NCBI GenBank assembly: GCA_050184295.1
Contig: JBFXAM010000061.1
Location: forward strand, 1 to 25,637
Reading direction: 5' to 3'
Origin: JBFXAM01 sp050184295
GTDB taxonomy: Bacteria > Planctomycetota > Phycisphaerae > UBA1845 > Fen-1342
DNA: 25,637 nt
Position numbers and translations under genes: made by a program. The notes beneath the pieces are model-generated. The model worked only from the letters and a program-made list of their open reading frames with translations. It was not told the DNA's origin and did no database searches. Positions 21,784-25,637 of this stretch are shown piece after piece (the stretch's first letter is position 1; the number at the start of each line of letters is the position of its first letter).

Positions 21784-22657
21784 TCCAATGAACGCCGCCG
21801 AACAGGATCATGTCCGCAGCACGGTTCGCGCCGGCTACGCCCGCATCGCCGAAAGCGGCGCCTGGCGGCCGGACGACGCGGATGCGAACGCCGCGGCCTG
21901 CTGTAGCGGCGGCGGATGTTGTGGCCCGACGAGCTTCTCGACCGATGAATTGGCGCGCGCCGTGGGCTACTCCGCCGACGATCTCGCGCGACTGCCCGAC
22001 GGCGCGAACCTGGGGCTGTCGTGTGGAAACCCCAACGCGATCGCGGCGCTGTGTCCCGGCGAAGTCGTGCTCGACCTCGGCAGCGGCGGGGGCTTCGACT
22101 GCTTCATCGCGGGCCCGCGCGTCGGCGCCGCGGGCCGCGTGATCGGCGTCGACATGACGCCCGCCATGCTCTCGCGGGCGCGAAACAACCTGGCGGCGTA
22201 TCGCGGGCGCGCCGGGCTCGACAACGTGGAGTTCCGGCTCGGCGAGATCGAGCACCTGCCGGTCGCGGACGCGAGCGTCGACGTTGTGATTTCGAATTGT
22301 GTCTTGAATCTCTCGCCTGACAAGCCGCAGGTCTGGCGCGAGATCGCGCGCGTGCTGAAGCCCGGCGGGCGCGTCGCGGTGTCCGATCTGGCACTGCTCC
22401 GGCCGCTGCCCGACGCGATTCGCGCGCGGGTGGAGGCGCTGGTCGGTTGCGTCGCGGGCGCGGTCCTGGTGGAGGACGTGCGCGCGATGATCGCCGCCGC
22501 GGGCTTGCGCGAAATCCGCCTGGTTTCAAAGCCCGAGTACGTCGCGGCCATGACGAGCTGGCAGGATCCGCTGTATCAAGACATCGTCGCGCACCTGCCG
22601 GCGGGGGCTTCGCCGGCCGATTACATCACGAGCCTGGATGTCGCGGCGGTGCGGTGA
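21776..22657 (+). CDS. arsM: Arsenite S-adenosylmethyltransferase
   Basis: A 293-residue cytoplasmic enzyme that methylates As(III) with S-adenosylmethionine. The ATG at 21776 has AGGAG 8 nt upstream. Near the N-terminus is a cysteine cluster (CCSGGGCCGP, residues 42-51). The three conserved As-binding cysteines are visible as Cys83 (GLSCGNPNAIA), Cys175 (SNCVLNLSPDK) and Cys225 (VGCVAGA), matching Cys72, Cys174 and Cys224 of the algal CmArsM. The SAM-binding motif I is VLDLGSGGGFD. No arsR, arsC, acr3 or arsP gene is adjacent, so this is a stand-alone methylation locus unless the leader ORF is a regulator. Its stop overlaps a small downstream ORF by four bases. Confidence 0.94.
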   Translation: MSNPMNAAEQDHVRSTVRAGYARIAESGAWRPDDADANAAACCSGGGCCGPTSFSTDELARAVGYSADDLARLPDGANLGLSCGNPNAIAALCPGEVVLDLGSGGGFDCFIAGPRVGAAGRVIGVDMTPAMLSRARNNLAAYRGRAGLDNVEFRLGEIEHLPVADASVDVVISNCVLNLSPDKPQVWREIARVLKPGGRVAVSDLALLRPLPDAIRARVEALVGCVAGAVLVEDVRAMIAAAGLREIRLVSKPEYVAAMTSWQDPLYQDIVAHLPAGASPADYITSLDVAAVR

Positions 22658-22872
22658 GCGGGGCGTCAGATGGCCGCGCCGCCGCCGCGTTTCCGCGTGT
22701 CGCCGGCGCTGCGGCGCGGCTCGCGACTCCGTGCGACGACCCGACGTGCGCCGACCGCACGCCGCGCGAGTCGGAGGCGTACGACGCGGGCTGCGCCGGG
22801 ATCGCGCGCGAACGGCTCTACGTGCCTTGCGGAACGGGTCGTGACGGTCTGGGCGCGCCGCGCGCCGGGTGA
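22654..22872 (+). CDS. Four-cysteine microprotein coupled to arsM
   Basis: A 72-residue ORF starting at GTG (22654) inside the arsM stop codon (GTGA), the same junction seen at 18902. Third positions are almost all G or C, as in real genes here, while the competing frame at 22670 is Arg-rich. The product has four cysteines (Cys27, Cys32, Cys47, Cys59) in TPCDDPTCADRTP, DAGCAGI and YVPCGTG, with no membrane segment or signal peptide. I do not recognise the family. A thiol protein made with an arsenic methyltransferase could bind As(III) or a metal, but this is inference. It could also be a chance frame in the short arsM-protease gap, and it ends 14 nt before the convergent protease gene. Confidence 0.45.
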   Translation: MSGASDGRAAAAFPRVAGAAARLATPCDDPTCADRTPRESEAYDAGCAGIARERLYVPCGTGRDGLGAPRAG

Positions 22873-22886
22873 ACGAGCGCGCTCGC

Positions 22887-24422
22887 TCAGGGCGCGCCGA
22901 TGCGCGCCAGTCCGTTCTGCGAATTCAGGATCATCGGCCTCCAGATCGTGAATTGCTCGGGGTAGTTCCCGGCGCGGACGCGAATCTCGTCGCCCGCGAA
23001 CACGCAGTACGTCGCCTCAAACACGGTGTTGAACGGATCGCCGCTCGTACCGAGCTGGCTCCCGCCGGCGCCCGCTTCCACGTACACCGGGCTGGCCATG
23101 CCGTCGATGTACGGCTGGTGCGTGTCGTATGAGACGCCGAATCGGCCGTAGTCGCCGGTGCCGCATCCGGGGCCGCCCTTGAGCTGTCCGCGAATGCGTC
23201 CGGCGTCGTCGAGCACCGGCGAGCCCGAGGAGCCGCCCTCGGTGCTGCCGGTGTCCCAGTCGCACCGCCACACGTGCGCGTCGTTCTGGCCGTAGCTGAC
23301 GAAGAGCGCCACCGTGACGTCGCCGAAGGAGATGCGTTTGGCGTTTCCGGCGGGGTGGTGGATGCCGGTCGCGTCGCTCTGGAGCGTCCACCCGCCGGAG
23401 TCCCAGCCGAGCCAGACGTCGCCGACGGGCGGCTCGAAGAGCCCGAGCAGGCTGGTGTCGCTGTTGTCGCGCGTCTTGAGCAGGAGCGCGCCGTCGGTGC
23501 GCGGGAACAGGTTCGGGTTGGTGGGGATCGACCCGTCGCAGGCGTCGTTCTGATAGAACCAGATGAGCGCGAGGGTGTTCGCGGTCGTCTGCGTGTCGAT
23601 GCAGTGGTCGGCGGTGAGGAAGAGCGGTGCCAGGTCGGAAGGCGAGCGGTTGATCAGCGCTCCGGTGCACACAAAGCAACCGCCGCCCTCGATGTACTGA
23701 TAGCGCGCGACCGCCCGTCCGCTGAACAGCCACGCCGGCGAGCAGAGGATGTCCGAGTGCCCGCACCCGAGCGGCAGGTTGTCGCACGGATTCCCCTGGT
23801 CGGCGCCCCAGTGCTTTGCGACTGCGGTCACCTGCGGAATCGGCCCGTCCGCGTCGGCGTCGTTGTCCTTCGGCGGCAGGTAGAACTCGAGCCCGATCGT
23901 GCCGCCAATGATCAACGTGGTCCACCACGCCCCGTCGGCGTCGAGCCGCGGGTGGCGGTAGGGGCCGAACGCGGCGCCCGATTCGGGGTCGTAGACACGG
24001 AGTTCGAGCCGGGGATCCCAGCGCCCATTAAGCCGGGCGCGCATGCCGCAACTGCCCGCGGCCATCAGCTCGATCGTCCAGACGCGACCGCCGTCAGACG
24101 TCCGGCGCCAGGTCGGCGAATCGAGCGCGGCGAGAGCGAGCTCTTCGACGTAGCCGACCTGGGCGACGTAATCCTCGGGCGGCTGTGCGAGCCGCGCCGG
24201 GCGCGGGAGCGCGGCGCCGACGTCGAAGAGCTGCACGGCGGCGTCGGCAAACTTGCGTGTCGTCGGATGGCGGGCGCCCGCGGGCGGGGCGCCGGACACC
24301 GTGTCCACCATCGCCGCGGGTTTCGGGGCGGCGGGCACGGCCTGTCCCAGGGCGCTTGGGGCGGCGACAGCGGCGAATAAGGCGAGCAGCGCGAGCGCCG
24401 CAATGGACGTGTAAATCTTCAT
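22887..24422 (-). CDS. Secreted trypsin-like serine protease
   Basis: A 511-residue exported endopeptidase. The ATG at 24422 follows a strong GGGAGGT. Residues 1-26 form a signal peptide (ALALLALFAAVAAPSALGQA). An N-terminal region of about 170 residues of beta-sandwich appearance precedes the peptidase domain, about 195-440. The likely triad is His273 (FLTADHCID), Asp310 (RTDGALLLK) and Ser399 (GGSSGSPVLDD), resembling lysyl/glutamyl endopeptidases and bacterial trypsins. Multiple cysteines suggest disulfides. The last 60 residues (GDPFNTVFEA to ARIGAP) read like the first turns of a beta-helix domain that then stops. It lies 28 nt after the stop of the upstream surface-protein gene, so the two form an operon. 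Substrate unknown. Confidence 0.88.
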   Translation of the reverse strand: MKIYTSIAALALLALFAAVAAPSALGQAVPAAPKPAAMVDTVSGAPPAGARHPTTRKFADAAVQLFDVGAALPRPARLAQPPEDYVAQVGYVEELALAALDSPTWRRTSDGGRVWTIELMAAGSCGMRARLNGRWDPRLELRVYDPESGAAFGPYRHPRLDADGAWWTTLIIGGTIGLEFYLPPKDNDADADGPIPQVTAVAKHWGADQGNPCDNLPLGCGHSDILCSPAWLFSGRAVARYQYIEGGGCFVCTGALINRSPSDLAPLFLTADHCIDTQTTANTLALIWFYQNDACDGSIPTNPNLFPRTDGALLLKTRDNSDTSLLGLFEPPVGDVWLGWDSGGWTLQSDATGIHHPAGNAKRISFGDVTVALFVSYGQNDAHVWRCDWDTGSTEGGSSGSPVLDDAGRIRGQLKGGPGCGTGDYGRFGVSYDTHQPYIDGMASPVYVEAGAGGSQLGTSGDPFNTVFEATYCVFAGDEIRVRAGNYPEQFTIWRPMILNSQNGLARIGAP

Positions 24423-24450
24423 TGTGTCGACCTCCCTTGCGTCGTTGGAG

Positions 24451-25637
24451 CTACTGGAGGTTCACCAGGACGAGCACGAGACCGGTCTGGCCCTCGGGCA
24501 GCGCGGTCATCGCTTTGCCGATCACGGCGCCGTGCGAGGCGTCGCGATCGACGGCCTTCATGGCATGGCCGAGCGTGTCGGCGGTCGTGAGCAGGTCGCC
24601 GGGCTCGATCGCACTCGTGGCCGCGTCGCACCGGGTCCACACGCGTCCGGAGAGCGCGATGGCGGGTCCGTTCTGGCTGGCCGGCAGGTTTCCGAGAATC
24701 ACACCCACCGGCAGGTCGCCGGCGCCGCTGACCACGCCCGCGACGCGCTTGCTGTACGCGCCGCGCGCCAGTCGCAGCTTGCCGGCGTTCCCCGGGTCGA
24801 TCTCCACGACCATCCCGGGGGCGGCGTCTTCGCTCACCGGGAAGCGCTCCGCCATGTCGGCGCCCGTGATTTCGAGCACGCGCACCCGCGTGTTGCCCTG
24901 CGGCGCGAGAATCACGTCCCCGCCTTCGTTGTTCAGCGTTAGCGGCGCCGCGGCGCCGTTGTCGCGGGCCATGATCTCGTTGTTGTCCATCACGACGTTC
25001 AGCGACGACGACGACCCGCACTGCAAGTAGCCGCCGCCGTTGAGCTCGGCGTCCGAACCGCCGATCGCGTGGATCTTCACCGCCGGCGCGACGGTGCCGA
25101 CGCCGAGGTTGCCCGTGATGTCCGCGCTACCCGCCACGCTCAGCTCGTTCGACGGCGAAAGCGTGCCGATTCCGACGCGGCCGTCGGAGGCGAAGTACAC
25201 ATGGGTCGGATTGTTGAACGGCGCGTTGTCCGTGCCATAGGTGAAACGTAGTCCGTTCGACGAGTTGTTGGTCTCGCGGATGATCGTCCACTTGCTGACG
25301 AGCCCGCCGAAGAAGTCGTCCACCTCCGCCAGCGCGATCGATGATCCTCCGGCGCCGTCCTGTGAGCTGAACAGGCCGAGGGCGGCATCGGCGTCCTCGA
25401 CCACGACGTCCTCCGACTGCAACGCCGAACTCGTCAGGCCGAGGCTCGTGCGCACGACGTGCAGGCGCGCGAGCGGCCCGTCGAGCAGCGAGATCGGGCC
25501 GATGCCCGTATTGCCGCTGAGATAGCTGCGCCCCTCAAAGTAGCCGGCCCAGCCGTTCGAGCTCGCCACACTGCCGCGCACGCCGTAGGTCAATCCGGTG
25601 CGGAGGTTCGCGACGCCGTGCACGCCGGCCCCAAAGA
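24451..25637 (-). CDS. Surface/extracellular protein with GIGT-type repeats (5' partial)
   Basis: At least 395 residues are present, and the frame continues past the right edge, so the N-terminus is missing. The visible part has short beta-repeats of the GVGIGTLSPSNELSVAG kind (GNTGIGPIS, VGIGTLSPS, LGVGTVAPA), as in tail-fibre-like and planctomycete surface proteins. The last 150 residues (DMAERFPVSEDAAPGMVVEI, RVAGVVSGAGDLPVGVILG, GDLLTTADTLGHAMKAVD) form a module I remember as a common C-terminus of large planctomycete and acidobacterial extracellular proteins. It resembles the peptidase G2/IMC autoproteolytic type but is not proven. A 5' GTG at 25623 is internal, not the start. It precedes the secreted protease in the same operon. 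Confidence 0.8.
   Translation of the reverse strand, partial: FGAGVHGVANLRTGLTYGVRGSVASSNGWAGYFEGRSYLSGNTGIGPISLLDGPLARLHVVRTSLGLTSSALQSEDVVVEDADAALGLFSSQDGAGGSSIALAEVDDFFGGLVSKWTIIRETNNSSNGLRFTYGTDNAPFNNPTHVYFASDGRVGIGTLSPSNELSVAGSADITGNLGVGTVAPAVKIHAIGGSDAELNGGGYLQCGSSSSLNVVMDNNEIMARDNGAAAPLTLNNEGGDVILAPQGNTRVRVLEITGADMAERFPVSEDAAPGMVVEIDPGNAGKLRLARGAYSKRVAGVVSGAGDLPVGVILGNLPASQNGPAIALSGRVWTRCDAATSAIEPGDLLTTADTLGHAMKAVDRDASHGAVIGKAMTALPEGQTGLVLVLVNLQ

Overview
The window is high-GC bacterial DNA with very high G+C at third codon positions and almost no large gaps. The gene mix points to a planctomycete-like bacterium, perhaps a free-living, flagellated member of Phycisphaerae or a relative. 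The evidence is a PEP-CTERM exported protein, long low-complexity tails on housekeeping proteins, dispersed GC-rich inverted repeats between genes, a surface protein with a C-terminal domain I remember from planctomycetes, a lone fliM, and rpsB-tsf without its usual downstream genes. No marker settles the phylum, so this is inference.

Layout. Positions 2-160 hold the end of an unknown gene. 445-2356 is a two-gene unit: an HD-domain (d)NTP phosphohydrolase overlapping a YwgA/Panacea-like protein. 2357-2754 is repeat-bearing DNA with a gene remnant. 2755-3864 (-) is a Rieske non-haem iron oxygenase, followed by a possible unknown gene (3961-4395) and a PEP-CTERM protein ending in a strong terminator. 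5266-5771 is a repeat-containing gap. 5772-12770 (+) holds ppdK, argS and an oligopeptide-type ABC transporter binding protein. fliM (-) converges on it. rpsB and tsf (+) follow behind a good promoter. An HDOD signalling protein (-) converges on tsf and diverges from a 76-residue unknown.

18174-21311 is a tight operon: coiled-coil zinc-ribbon protein, RNase HI fused to a second domain, membrane protein, YebC/PmpR regulator. 21437-22872 looks like a regulated arsenic unit: a near-consensus promoter with a perfect inverted repeat across its -10 region, a roughly 300-nt leader with an ambiguous small ORF, arsM, and a four-cysteine microprotein overlapping the arsM stop by four bases. On the minus strand, a surface protein running off the right edge is followed by a secreted trypsin-like protease.

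I found no rRNA, tRNA, CRISPR array, insertion sequence or prophage. The most interesting points are the arsM unit, the RNase HI fusion, the HD/YwgA-like overlapping pair, matching sigma-28-like boxes upstream of fliM and the HDOD gene, and two argS insertions that each carry an inverted repeat.
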